Assembly (NCBI GenBank): GCA_054601695.1
Contig: BAAHQB010000222.1
Span: 62,001-126,000, forward strand
Direction of reading: 5' to 3'
From: Amorphochlora amoebiformis
Taxonomy: Eukaryota; Cercozoa; Chlorarachniophyceae
DNA: 64,000 nucleotides
Notes under the pieces: generated by a model
The model's database searches: none
What the model saw: only the letters and a program-made list of their open reading frames with translations
Told to the model about the DNA's origin: nothing
Made by a program: the position numbers and the translations under genes
In this document: positions 1-56,383 of the stretch, in pieces
How the letters are laid out: each line of letters begins with the position of its first letter
Numbering within the stretch: position 1 is the stretch's first letter

Positions 1-177
1 CCTTCGCCGTCTCTTTGTCGAGAATACTGAGGCTTCCGACAAGTTCAAGGTACATACTTTTTTGTACGTAAATGAGAGTGGGATATGTAGAAAGTACTTC
101 ATACTAATATTATATGTGGTAGCGTAGATGTAAATAATAGGATACATTTATTATGTTAAATATGAATTATGTGTGTA

Positions 178-224
<47 letters not shown>

Positions 225-242
225 TAATATATCTTTATTTAT

Positions 243-280
<38 letters not shown>

Positions 281-758
281 ATATATATAATATAAAATTA
301 AAAATATAAATATATATATACAATATTTTCATGTACTACACGTAGAAACGTACACATATCTCCACACACACACACACACAACTCATCTCTCATTATCCCA
401 GGGTCTCGCCTGGCTCTTCCTCGGTGTCGCCAACTCCGACGCCCTCCTCTACGACGAGGACTGGAAGAGCATGCAGGAGAAGTACCCGGACCAGTTCCGC
501 TACGATGTTGCTCTCTCCCGTGAGCAGAAGAACAAAAAGGGCGGCAAGATGTACATCCAGGACAAGGTCGAGGAGTACGGAAAGGAAGTCTTCGAGCTCA
601 TGAACCTCGGCGCCCACATCTACTTCTGCGGACTCAAGGGTATGATGCCTGGAGTTCTGGAGGCTATGGAGAATGTCGCCAAGGACCAGGGACTCAGCTG
701 GGAGGACACTCTTAAGGCCTGGAAGAAGTCTGGCCAGTGGCATGTTGAGGTGTACTAA
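1..758 (+). CDS. petH: Ferredoxin-NADP+ reductase, C-terminal part (5' end outside window)
   Basis: Two exons are visible: 1-49 (first base completes a codon outside the window) and 402-758, ending in TAA. The intron 50-401 is GT...AG and carries (TA)n and (CA)n tracts. The protein reads [16 protein letters not shown] joined to [20 protein letters not shown] and onward. Family landmarks are the NADP-domain segment [31 protein letters not shown], the nicotinamide-loop [15 protein letters not shown], and the C-terminus WHVEVY with the terminal aromatic Tyr that stacks on FAD in plant-type FNR. The enzyme passes electrons from ferredoxin to NADP+ at photosystem I in the plastid. The FAD domain and targeting peptide lie upstream of the window. 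Codon use in the exon is GC-rich compared with the intron. It is convergent with the SufS-like gene. Identification is very secure. Confidence 0.96.
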
Positions 759-1493
759 GCCTCTATTCGTTACACTTAAAGACGATGGGCATATCACCAG
801 AAAAGAGACTGGACCCACTTCGGGGCGAATTGTATTATTCCATCTGATCGCTTGAGGTGTGTGTCCTCATACTAGTAGCAGCATGCGACTAGCTCAATGC
901 GTCTCTGCAATGGTGATATTTAGTCCCACTGCTTTTAATCAGAGACATTGTTTCGTCTTCCAGAATGTGACTATCTAGCTATTCACGGGGTTTAAATGAA
1001 CATACGAGAATAGTATGTAATATCTACTAGATCTAGACTATACTATCGGATATATACGTATATATATATATATATATATATATACTGGATACTAACTTGA
1101 TTAAGTCTAGAAGTCCATTTGAGGCTTGTAAGCTACCGCATATACCATATCTTCTAGACGTCATTGACATAAAATACTACTAGTAATATGTCTAGTTGTG
1201 TTAGCGGCTACATGTGTACGCCGTACGTACTAGCTAGCTATGCTCACTGTAATCCGTAACTAGACTTATAATAGCAAATAACACATCAGTACGCATGCTA
1301 CGGTTGCACACACAGCACTAGACACATTCTGGACATTACCCATGGCATGTAATACGTAAGTTAGAAGTACGTGTCACTATAAGTGACCAAGATCCGATCG
1401 ATGAATATTAACTAGTCGTGCTCAATTAGTACTAGTAGTAACTAGATATTAAAAGATAACGCGTAGTAGAATGATCCATGAGACATACATTTT

Positions 1494-1524
<31 letters not shown>

Positions 1525-1587
1525 CATACATTAAATATCGTATGATAATATGTATATATATGTATGTATGCATGCTCATCTATCGTG
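759..1587. other. Convergent intergenic region, CTAG-rich
   Basis: This 829-bp gap separates the FNR stop codon from the stop codon of the opposite-strand SufS-like gene, so it must hold both 3' UTRs and polyadenylation sites. It is ordinary AT-rich sequence with many CTAG and TAGATC words (for example 1020-1045 and 1405-1445) and only short (TA)n runs at 1060-1084 and 1494-1524. I see no gene in it. The CTAG enrichment recurs in the two other convergent gaps of the window. Confidence 0.6.
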
Positions 1588-18396
<16,809 letters not shown>

Positions 18397-18542
18397 CGCG
18401 CGCCGGAACCCAGGAAGCCGAAGAATTAATTCTGTAAGGGAAAAAGATATGTCAGATATGTTGTATATTCAGATATCAAAATATCAATAACTCATATATC
18501 CAATATTAATATCCAGATATCAATCAACGGAGATATCCTGGA
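18397..18542. promoter_or_regulatory. Bidirectional promoter gap between the SufS-like and PPR-EngB genes
   Basis: Only 146 bp separate the two divergent start codons, so both 5' UTRs and core promoters must lie here or inside the first exons. The gap contains several ATATCAA/GATATC words in both orientations (18459-18540, e.g. CAGATATCAAAATATCAATA) that could be shared operator-like sites. No canonical TATA box can be singled out in such AT-rich sequence. Both genes start with hydrophobic targeting-like N-termini, so co-regulation is plausible inference. Confidence 0.5.
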
Positions 18543-36988
<18,446 letters not shown>

Positions 36989-37337
36989 ATCGATACTAGA
37001 CTCTATGGTATGTAATACTCTAGTAATCATTAATATCCTCATCCGCAGCGCCTAGATGCAATGTAAAAGTAAAAATAATTGAACAGAACTCATGAAGCTG
37101 GGTTCCTTCTTGATATATGTAAATTATTCATCTATTACTTGTTTGCTAATTTCACCGTCTTGTATGCCGTTTTAGGCGAGTCGGTAGATTATCACTTTCT
37201 AGAAATCAATTCTAGTAATTTGAGAATTTAAATCTAGAAATTTTCTGGATTTTTTTTTAATGATTCTCTAGATTCTCGCTAGTCTCATCGCATCATTAGT
37301 GTTTCGCACCTCAGACTAGTCACAGCCAATCTCCAGG

Positions 37338-37368
<31 letters not shown>

Positions 37369-37499
37369 CTAGATAAGCTAGATAAGTAGCCATGTAAGAG
37401 ATATCTTGATCTTGGCACCTCCAGACGCTAGAGACGCGGGCCCGCGAAATTAAATTCTAAAAAACGATCATCCAGTCGGCCGGATTCCCACCAGAGGTA
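36989..37499. other. Convergent intergenic region, CTAG-rich
   Basis: 511 bp between the stop codon of the PPR-EngB gene and that of the DnaJ gene; it must contain both 3' ends. It is enriched in CTAG/TCTAGA (37196-37285, 37367-37430), has one (TA)n run at 37342-37368, and no convincing gene. Confidence 0.6.
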
Positions 37500-45878
<8,379 letters not shown>

Positions 45879-47104
45879 AGTGGGTCGTGTGGCATGAATT
45901 AGACGAAGTCCCGACGAAAAAGCAAACACAACGTTATGTCTCCCTTCCCTACCACCCCAACGTCCCCCACGCTTAGCTGAAGCTACCTCTGCACCACATC
46001 ACACGATTTCATCATCATATTTGTATGCATGGCTTGCGATGTACACACAAGGATCTACGTAATTTTCGTGCATGTATACGTCCTAATGTCCGAAACACAC
46101 ACGCAGACACATTTCACCTTCGCATAAGTGGAAAAAGAGAGGATATACGTATATTCATAGATCCCGCGCGCAGCGGAAGGACAGAAAGGAATGCGAGAGC
46201 AAAAGCAAGAGCGAATCAAGTCCGGCCAAATGATAACCCGAAGGCCCCGGGTGAGGCCGGGTCTAGGTTGTGTGCTTGTGTTCTTGTGTGCCGTCCTTCC
46301 CCGCTCTTTCGTTCCCCCCCTCCCCTTTTCCCTATCATCCTCCACACTCCTTGCAGCTTTTCTTCTTTTTCTTTCTCTCTCTCCTCTCTCGCTGTCTCTC
46401 TCCTCTCTCTTCTCTCACCTCCCAATCCGTCTCTGAGTTCACAATCTGTGTCTGCACATTCAGCATAATGTTTGAGCATTGTTTTGGAATATTTTTACTC
46501 GTGGATATGGAGCGGCTGGTGAGCGAAGGTGCTAGTGCTTGCACACCACGACGCGAAATCCACACACACTGAACAAAAACATCCAAAATATAAGACAGTC
46601 GCGTCCGACCACACGGCGACATAAGCAGGTGCCCCTTGATCTAATCACTCAGTGAAAAGGGGAATATCGAAGGATTGGGAAGAGAGGTGGGTTTGACATT
46701 GAGTGATCGCATTTTTATTCCGTGTTTTCTTTCTTGAGATCGGGGGAGGCGGCGCGTGGCCTGCGGTCTCTGAGCCGTGGGACGGAGGTGAAAGACCGAG
46801 AATTTCGCGAGACCGTAGGAGATCTTTGGAGATGCATTTAGAAATATCCCGGTTTCTTCATACGAATCCCGGTTTTCCAGATAAGGTATTTTGGAGGTAG
46901 ATGAACCCATCATCTCGCTAAATTTCTGTAACATGTGAAAATATTCAGGCAGTCTTACACACATGTATTCTTTTTTGAAAACATGGAAGGCCCCAAAACA
47001 CCCTGGACCGTAGGCTGGACATGAAACTTTCGACGTATTTTTTTGGTTGAAACCGTCTAAATGTAAGGAGTTTAGAAAAGATTCCATTTACACCTAAAGA
47101 AAAG
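45879..47104. promoter_or_regulatory. Divergent promoter region between the DnaJ and SH3-ankyrin-kinase genes
   Basis: 1.2 kb of mostly unique sequence. It contains a pyrimidine-rich block at 46310-46430 (CCCCCC, then (CT)n), candidate 5' UTRs of both genes, and perhaps an upstream first exon for either. Several 80-150 codon frames are open on both strands, but none resembles a known family or shows splice-consistent partners, so I call no gene here. Confidence 0.5.
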
Positions 47105-48316
47105 ATGACGGTTTCAGATTGGAAGCAGCCTCGCTTTCATGACAAATCGGTGCCGAGCCTCCCCGCCTCCGACACGCAGCAATCTGTTTCCCCGACTTCC
47201 AGCACAACCCTGGGTGACCACCTGCGCGATTATTCCCCGAATTTTGCTTCTCCCCCGCAATCCGATGAAAATTGCAAAGTATCAATACAAGCGAGCAGCA
47301 ATTACTGAAGGATATCATGTTCGAATTCAGGACTTGGCGTCAACAAGACGCCAATATCGCTACATCATGGGTTGCTCGCAACCAGCGAATCACCATAGCG
47401 AGAACGTGGTCCCTCGTGCCGCCAGCGGTAGTGAAAACCACGATGTTATGCTTGTCACAGTTCCCCTAAACCACATCCCGGGCCGTCCGCTCTCGATTAA
47501 CACCCTACAGGTGCGATCATTTTTGATTTTTTTGAGCCATTACATTAGTTACCACACAATTTTCTCAGGGACCGATGACGGTGCACGTTCCGCCTACGGT
47601 CAAGTGACACTGATTTTTTTTTTTTAATCCCAGCTTGATTGTAAACCTAGCTCATATTCTTTTCATTTCAGGTTGGCCCGGGGCAAAAGTTCCACTGCAA
47701 AGTGCCGCGCACCGCTAGCAATTCAACATCTAACCGATCAGGAATCTATCAAAAAAACAACAATAGCCAGACCAACCCAATTTATTCCAATCGCAACCAA
47801 GCCAACCCCTACCCTGGCGGGCCGAGGGCGGGGTCTCATTCTCACTCTCCTAACATGCAACCTGCTCACGAGCGCAAGCGTACTCACTCGGGAACTCATG
47901 CGCCGTACGCGAACCAATACACCAACCAGAGGTCGGAACCCAACCTTGCTCTACATTATCAGGTCCGAAAACACGCCATCCGAATCAAAACCGAAACCCA
48001 ATTCCAAAAAAGAGGTGAGTGCCCTCCTATAATCAAGGCTGAGAGCGGGAAATATGTGAAACTGTACCGTGTAATGTCTTATGAAGTTATGACGTCTTGT
48101 TTATGTATTTTTCTGTTCCTCTCTATCACTTCCACTTCCTTGACCTACAACTGCGCCTTTACATGTGCTTCAGCATCGCGGCAAGGGATACGTCGAGGCA
48201 CTGTACCAAGAAATAAAAATATGTCCTTGAATGCTAAATATCGTATATTTTTACGCTGTTACAAATGTTCTACGGACGCTTTCTAAAAGATATGTGCATG
48301 CAGACATATACACGCA

Positions 48317-48347
<31 letters not shown>

Positions 48348-48417
48348 ATATACATACATATATATATATATATATATACACATACATATAATGTATGTAT
48401 ACATGTGTGTATAATAC

Positions 48418-48449
<32 letters not shown>

Positions 48450-48521
48450 TTATATATATATTTATAGGTTATTTGTATAGATATAGAATTATATATATAT
48501 ATATATATAAATATACTAGTA

Positions 48522-48564
<43 letters not shown>

Positions 48565-48894
48565 ATATTATATATATATATATATACTAGTATATATATA
48601 TATGTTATAATAATGTATGCATTATGTATATAATATGTGGCAAAAATTGAAAACAAACAAATTATGTTTCCTTTATGTGGATATTTACTTCCCGGTATTA
48701 CATAGGTACGACTTGAAGAGCAACAGTGAAACGCGACTGAGCTTCCGCAAGGGCGAGAGGATACTTCTGCTCAAGGACCATGACAAAACGTGGTGGTACG
48801 GCGAACTCAAAGGGAAGAAAGGGTAACTACCCACATCTAGATAGGGCAAAATAACATATAACATCCTAAGTTATATATAATATTAGCATATATT

Positions 48895-48943
<49 letters not shown>

Positions 48944-48979
48944 CATACGCACATAATATGTACACACACACATACACGT

Positions 48980-49015
<36 letters not shown>

Positions 49016-49228
49016 TATTTACATATATGTAGATTTTATTTATATATAGCATATATCGTCAGAGCATAGATACAGCGATATGGATAGCATGGTAGATGCA
49101 GCTCGATGAATAGATAGTCGCAGTTACGCTGGGATATCGCTGGACATCGCTGGAGATCCTGGAGATTGCTTGGAGATTACCTTGCGGTAGGACCGTGTAG
49201 TATCGGGTATATATATATATATATAACA

Positions 49229-49281
<53 letters not shown>

Positions 49282-49521
49282 TGTGACAGAACGTGACGTC
49301 ACGCCATGTCACACTCTCATGACCTCACGTGACCATCACGTGAGCACGCATGACCATATGTATGTTGCTGAATTCTTGAGAACAAAGTCAGTCATAATCC
49401 AAACGGACAACATTCAATCGGACAACTGTCATACCACCTTGCTACAAGAGTTCATTACCTAGCATATTACCGGTTGGTCAGACCGTACCACCAGCCTGCC
49501 GGATCGCTGCACTGACACAAG

Positions 49522-49572
<51 letters not shown>

Positions 49573-49773
49573 CTTTTTATGGATGTGTGTGTACCTATGC
49601 ATGTGTCTGTATGTATAACACACATAATATAAATAAATAAATATATATTTTTATATATGTACATATATGTATGTATATATAACATACATATATATATATG
49701 TATATATATATATTATATTATATATATATATATACATATATATAAATATATATATATATATATATGTGTGTGT

Positions 49774-49828
<55 letters not shown>

Positions 49829-51358
49829 TTATGTGCATATATTTTATATATATATATACACATATATGTATGTATATCTAATGTATATATTATATATTTA
49901 TAAATTCTCAAAAACATGGATGAATACAATTAATATACATTAAATGTTGCTAAATATATACATTACTCTTCTATGTACAGTGCTCCAACGTGGATCCTCC
50001 CTAATACCTTCCTTGTGTGTAATTATAGTTACTTTCCGGTCACGTACGTCAAGCAAGTTTCGGTCACTCGTACTAGTCTGCCTAGCCCTGAGGTAGGCGG
50101 AAGAACCTCACGCACCGGCTCGGGAATGCGCAGCAGTCTCCCTAACATACCCACAACCCCTACCATCGGGCCGCCGCAACCTATCCCTCAAGGACAACAA
50201 AAACAATGGCTCTTATTTGTAAGGAACCACAAAGCACACAATCTGTTCCGGGTCTAATTTCTACTTTGTATGGTTTTTGCCTGTGTGTTTTACACATCGA
50301 TTGGGATTTGGATACTAGAACCCGAAGCAAGTAAATGCCATGAAGGCGAAAGAGTACGTCATTCTATAATCTATAACAAATTTAAGGACATGCATTTTGC
50401 TTACCCAGGTTATATTTTCCATTCTAATTTTTCAGGGTGAAAGACCGCAAGCAGGCGACGCTCTACCTGTTTAACGGCGCGTTCCGTGGTGACGTTGACA
50501 TGGTGGATATCAATAATTTATACATATCTCACACAGCATGTAAGAAAATCTTACATCAAGTCGTATAATATTATATGCCGTATAAAAGGTCAAGACCGCC
50601 ATCCAAATGGGCGCCCAGGTGAATGATCGCAACGACGATGGAGAGTAAGTCTCGATCCAAGAAACGCGTTCAATAACTTGAACCTTTTGTGATCTATGCT
50701 CCCTCAAGATTTCCCCAACACCAGAATATTTGACTCCGCATTTGCCGTAATATTATCTCATTTTTTCCAGAACCCCTATCTTTAACGCGGCATACAAAGG
50801 GCGCGTTAACGTTATCCAGTTCCTCGTGCAACAGAAGGCCGACGTGAATGCCGTCGAGAGCAAGTACGGCACAACCCCGCTCGAGCCCGCATGCTACGGC
50901 TCGCACAATCTGCCTGCCGTCAAGCTCCTCGTCCGTCTAGGGGCAAGAGTTAATCATCAGCGGAAGGGCGGGGATACGCCGCTGGTAACCACAAATCAAT
51001 CTGAAGTTAAATTCTGCATCCGATCCAACTGAATTGTGCCCTCAGCACCAAGCCGTCAAGTACAATCACCCAGACATCGTCCAGTATCTCGTTCAGGAGG
51101 CCAAGGCCAACAAATTTCTCGCAAACTCTGAAGGCCAGACACCCCTGCAGCTCGCTGGGGCTCATCCATCCAGGCAGAAGATCGCCCAGGTCCTAGGTAC
51201 ACCTCAAGCTTCCCGACCTGGTGGCCCTGGTGTTGGCGGTCTCTCCCAAGCTGCGAGGATCAAGGTCGATGTAATTTTAGTGTGATATTATACCCTCTAA
51301 ATATACTTTTATGTAAATTAATTATAATTATACATATAAATATGTTTTAATTTTATAT

Positions 51359-51395
<37 letters not shown>

Positions 51396-51521
51396 CTATG
51401 CATATAGATATGATTTCCTATTATGTATGTATACATACACACATACAAACACACACACACATATATATATATACATATAATATAATATAATATATATATA
51501 TATATATATAAATATATATAA

Positions 51522-51557
<36 letters not shown>

Positions 51558-52037
51558 GGGTAACACATATATAAAAACCAGAGAGGCAAAAGAGGAAGTG
51601 AGATGGTCGTGACCAACGAGGATGTTGCGGTTAGGATCTAATCACCCACGAATATCTGTAGTTCAAAAGTCACATATCCGTTTAAACAACCCTGTTTTTT
51701 ACTCTCACAGTGGTCCAAGAACGTTACAGAGGAAGAATTCAGGGTATGAATGACTCTAATCCGTAGAATAACTTAAACCAACCGAGAGTTCAGTAAATAG
51801 AAAATGATCTATTGGACCTTAGTGTGTGGTTTATGCGTTGCTCTGCTGATGGCATGATTTCGATAAAGAGTTTATCGATAAGAGTTCTTTTGTCGCGTTC
51901 AGAAGCTTAACAATCGAGACCTCGAGAGATTCCTCAAAGCCGTGCAAAAGGAGTTCGAGCTCAATGTAACACGCACAGATGTACACACACACGCATGTAA
52001 ATGTATGTATATTGTTCAACATGAATACACACACACA

Positions 52038-52082
<45 letters not shown>

Positions 52083-52270
52083 CACATTATCATATATCTC
52101 CAAAACTAATCCATAATCTCAGTGAGGGATTAACTATACGTATTGTTTTAGAGCGTAAGCATTCGTTTGATTGTTGAGGAAGAGTACAACGGAGAGGGCC
52201 TGTGGATAGAGGATGACGAGGGTCTTCTCAAGGTCAAAATAAACTTTTGCATATATAATATACATACCTA

Positions 52271-52312
<42 letters not shown>

Positions 52313-52316
52313 CATT

Positions 52317-52385
<69 letters not shown>

Positions 52386-52420
52386 GTATATATTTATATG
52401 TATTCGTATAATATATATAC

Positions 52421-52451
<31 letters not shown>

Positions 52452-52488
52452 TAGTTATACAACATATGTAAAAATAGATATCTATACA

Positions 52489-52553
<65 letters not shown>

Positions 52554-52663
52554 TGTATAATGTGTATATATATATGTATATATATGTATATACATATTTA
52601 TATATATACATATATATATATGTATATATACACGTGTGTATTAAATATCCCATTTGAGTGTAT

Positions 52664-52735
<72 letters not shown>

Positions 52736-53015
52736 CCCCATTTGAGTACTACTTCACAATAGACTGGGTGATATAGTATTCACACTCACAAATATATACA
52801 TATATATATACATACATATATATATATACACATATATAGATATATATATATATATATACCATTTATAAAAGGTAAAAAATATGTTAATCCCGTTATAGGT
52901 GCTGGAAAAGCGAGGCAGAGTTTGTAAAATCCAAAATATTAAGGACGTCATCAAAAAGAGAAGCGGAGACCAGGTCACACAAAAGCAATTACATAAAAAT
53001 TTGTTTGAATATATA

Positions 53016-53047
<32 letters not shown>

Positions 53048-53054
53048 TATACTG

Positions 53055-53091
<37 letters not shown>

Positions 53092-53443
53092 TATATATAT
53101 TGTACATGCACACACATATATACATTCATTCACCCAACACACAAACGAACAGGCTAGAGCAGTTTCACACTTAAGTCCTAAACCCAAAACTTCCGAATTT
53201 TCGACACTCCTCCCCTCTTGCCTCGAATTCTCCCTACCCTTCGCAATCAAGCACTTTCCCTTACCCTTCTACCATACTGCGACACGGCACATATTATATT
53301 ATATTGTATGTTCAGGATTTACATAAATTGGACTTTTATACACACATGTATGTATGTTCTTGTAAGTTTACATATATAGTCTGCATATGGACATCTACAG
53401 ATATATCTATATATATGTGTATATATATATATATGTATATGTA

Positions 53444-53506
<63 letters not shown>

Positions 53507-53526
53507 AAAAGATACAAATGTGTATT

Positions 53527-53608
<82 letters not shown>

Positions 53609-53659
53609 CATACATACATATTATAAACACACACACATATATATATATATATACATACC

Positions 53660-53693
<34 letters not shown>

Positions 53694-53867
53694 TGTAATA
53701 TTTATATATATTACATTGAGTGTGTATAGGTGTATTACACGTTATTTATACATTGTATTATATGTTTGTTATACTATATTGTATCACATTAACTACATTT
53801 GTATACATATGTATATAATGCATATGTATACATATATATATATATATATATAATATATATATATACA

Positions 53868-53913
<46 letters not shown>

Positions 53914-55238
53914 CGCAGAAAACGCAAATCTTCCAAGAATCCGATATTCGGGTAAGCAGCCATAAGTCAACCCCTTCAGCGTAACCATTAATGCTTGGAT
54001 ATTTACATTCGTTTACCAGAAAGAGAAATTACTCGGAGAAGGACATTTCGCAAAGGCCTGGCTCGTCACGATCAAGCGAACCAACCAGAAGGCTGTTCTT
54101 AAGGTCTCAAAACCTTTGCGATACTGAACAAAATACTAGCCAAAGCCTGATTTTATCTAATGCTAACCAACCCCTGGTTGGGGTGCTATTAACCCTTGAA
54201 GGTGGAGAAGCAGTCACTGGACAACCTGAAGGAGCTGAAGGCGATGCTACAGCTACCAAAGCACGACAACGTCCTACCGCTTCTTGGAATTGTAATAACA
54301 AAGATACAACGTTCCAAAAATCGAGACCTCACCCTACCTACCATAACACAAAAAAAAGGTGACGATCGACGGGAACTTCTGCCTGCTCACTCCCTACTGC
54401 GCTCGCGGGTCTCTGGATAAGCTCCATAAGCAAATCGATATGGTCTCCGAGAAAAAGTGTGTTGAACCGTAATTGCAAACGATGGAACACCGTACACTTG
54501 TCAAAACATCACGAATCTCTAACTCTTTTACCTCCCCAGTTGTTTAATAATATTTGGGAAAAAATGAACAGATTCCGCAAGGTGGCCCTGGACATCGCCT
54601 TGGGGGTTCGCGCGCTCCACAACTTTAATATAGTACACCGTGATCTGGCTTGTCGTAACATCTTCATGGACGACAACAACCGAGCTATCATTGCTGATTA
54701 TGGACTGGCGCGCAAGATTGACGAAGACTCGTATTATCGATCCAGCTCCTCCTTCCCATGGCAGTGGACTGCGCCTGAGGCACTTGATGGCAGGTTTTGA
54801 TTTTTCTGGTTTAAGTAATATGTAACATGTAAATAGGATTGAGGTGTGTCTATATATTTTATGTAAAGGAATATTATGTATTCAAATTTCTTTGTATACG
54901 ATACGTATATATGTATAATGTATATAATATATATATATATATATGATAGATATTGCATAAATAATAATAATAGTAATAATAATAATGACATATTTAAAAA
55001 ATGTGTGTTCTCATAACATAGTTAATTCTTCAGATGATTTTTTTTTTAAAGGTATGACTTCCAGTGCGATATCTGGTCTGTGGGGGTCACATATTGGGAG
55101 GTCATATATATATACATATATACATACATATACATATTCATATGTAATTATTGTGTATTTGTAAAAGAATATATATATATATATATATAATATATATATA
55201 ATTATATGTACATCATATATATAGTGTTAGCGCAGCGG

Positions 55239-55327
<89 letters not shown>

Positions 55328-55626
55328 ACCAAGATTCACACGTATATACATGAAATCCAGATCCTGACGAAAGGAGAACTCCCGTACAAGCGAGAATGTG
55401 AAAAAAGAGGCATCAACATCCGCGTGCTCGAGGGCAAGGTAGAAGCTCAGAAGCTCATCAAGAAAGGTCAAATCCATTAATGTATTAATATATATACATA
55501 TATAGATATATATAATGTAATATATATATATATATACATATTGTAATATATATGTATATATATATAAATATATATTGTAATACATATATATATAACATAT
55601 ATATATATATATATACATATATAATG

Positions 55627-55665
<39 letters not shown>

Positions 55666-56136
55666 CAAACATACGTTACATTACACACTTTATACTCCCA
55701 GAATACCTGTTTTTCATACCTCGCAAACAAATGCTTACATTCGTATGTGCTTAAGGTGAGCTTCGATTGGGCCTACCCGCGGAGTTGACCGGACCGATTC
55801 CCTCTCTATCGTTTGTGAGCAATCTACTTGACATGTGTATGTCGGTGGTGGTCAAGAAGCGGCCAGATGCGACGATGTTGGCCAAGTCGCTGGGATGGGA
55901 AACTAATTTAGTTACAGAGAAGGTTGAGATATATTTCTGATTCGAAGAGAGAGAGAGAGGAACGAGAGAGAGAGAGAGACAGAGATACAGGGAGAGAGAG
56001 TGAGAGTGAGAGAGAATATATATATGTATATATATATATAATATATATATATATATATTATATATATATATATGTATATTGATATATGTATATATATGTA
56101 TATATATATATATATTATATATATACATGTATTTAC

Positions 56137-56169
<33 letters not shown>

Positions 56170-56383
56170 CATACAATATATATATATATATATAGATATT
56201 ATATACATATACATATGTTACATATTGATGTAGTATTGTATATTACAAGCATATGTATATGTGAATATTTAGGAGGACTTACAAGACATGGAGCGTTATC
56301 ACAAGAACTTTAACAACATAAACTACGATATTCCGTACGTCAGAGATAATGGTGCCTTAGAGAAGAAGGGATCCAAGATCTAA
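47105..56383 (+). CDS. SH3 - ankyrin-repeat - tyrosine-kinase-like protein kinase
   Basis: About 950 aa in ~25 exons. The N-terminus [10 protein letters not shown] leads into a Ser/Pro/Asn-rich region with PPG-type beta motifs ([33 protein letters not shown]). An SH3 domain follows: [40 protein letters not shown]. Then four or five ankyrin repeats ([72 protein letters not shown]). The kinase has glycine loop [12 protein letters not shown], Lys in AVLK, catalytic loop [11 protein letters not shown] instead of DFG, APEAL, and [11 protein letters not shown]. The HRDLACRN loop is of tyrosine-kinase/TKL type. Stop TAA is at 56381. Key catalytic residues are present, so it is probably active in cytosolic signalling. 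The gene is divergent from dnaJ. Confidence 0.88.
48305..48625. repeat. (TA)n tract in an SH3-kinase intron
   Basis: TA-rich tract with CATA and CTAGTATATA variants between exons 48174-48202 and 48706-48822. Similar tracts at 48890-49030, 49205-49280, 49520-49910, 51360-51555, 52040-52080, 52270-52860, 53015-53100, 53400-53720, 53835-53910, 55165-55325, 55490-55660 and 56015-56200 fill the longer introns of this gene. Confidence 0.8.
49030..49520. other. Non-repetitive intron segment with GATCGCTGGA-type short repeats
   Basis: Within the long intron 48823-50028. It contains a run of short related words (GGGATATCGCTGGACATCGCTGGAGATC) at 49131-49160, a GTGACGTCACG palindrome at 49291-49305 and further GTCAC/CACGTGA words to 49345. 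No coding exon fits the protein here. Confidence 0.5.
55945..56012. repeat. Short (GA)n tract in the last kinase intron
   Basis: About 70 bp of GA repeat in the intron after exon 55756-55922. Here the transcript strand carries GA, the opposite of the orientation seen for the three long GA/CT tracts of the window. Confidence 0.8.

Larger units (their letters stand above)
47105..56383 (+). other. Exon map of the SH3-ankyrin-kinase gene
   Basis: Exons: 47105-47278, 47331-47510, 47569-47598, 47672-48014, 48174-48202, 48706-48822, 50029-50218, 50319-50353, 50436-50502, 50589-50644, 50771-50984, 51046-51264, 51711-51743, 51903-51965, 52152-52232, 52899-52973, 53919-53951, 54020-54103, 54202-54291, 54359-54456, 54572-54793, 55052-55100, 55361-55466, 55756-55922, 56273-56383. 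Phases agree except between 48014 and 48174, where one boundary is off. Several introns in this gene are short (52-90 bp) and not repetitive, unlike those of the genes to the left. The true 5' end may lie upstream of 47105. Confidence 0.8.

Noticed and set aside
393-818. 141-codon minus-strand frame opposite the FNR exon
   Set aside because: It is the antisense shadow of the conserved FNR exon, with no family similarity of its own.
46025-47087. Open frames of 80-150 codons on both strands between dnaJ and the kinase gene
   Set aside because: They overlap each other, have promoter-like pyrimidine tracts, lack recognisable motifs and splice partners, and lie in a divergent promoter gap.
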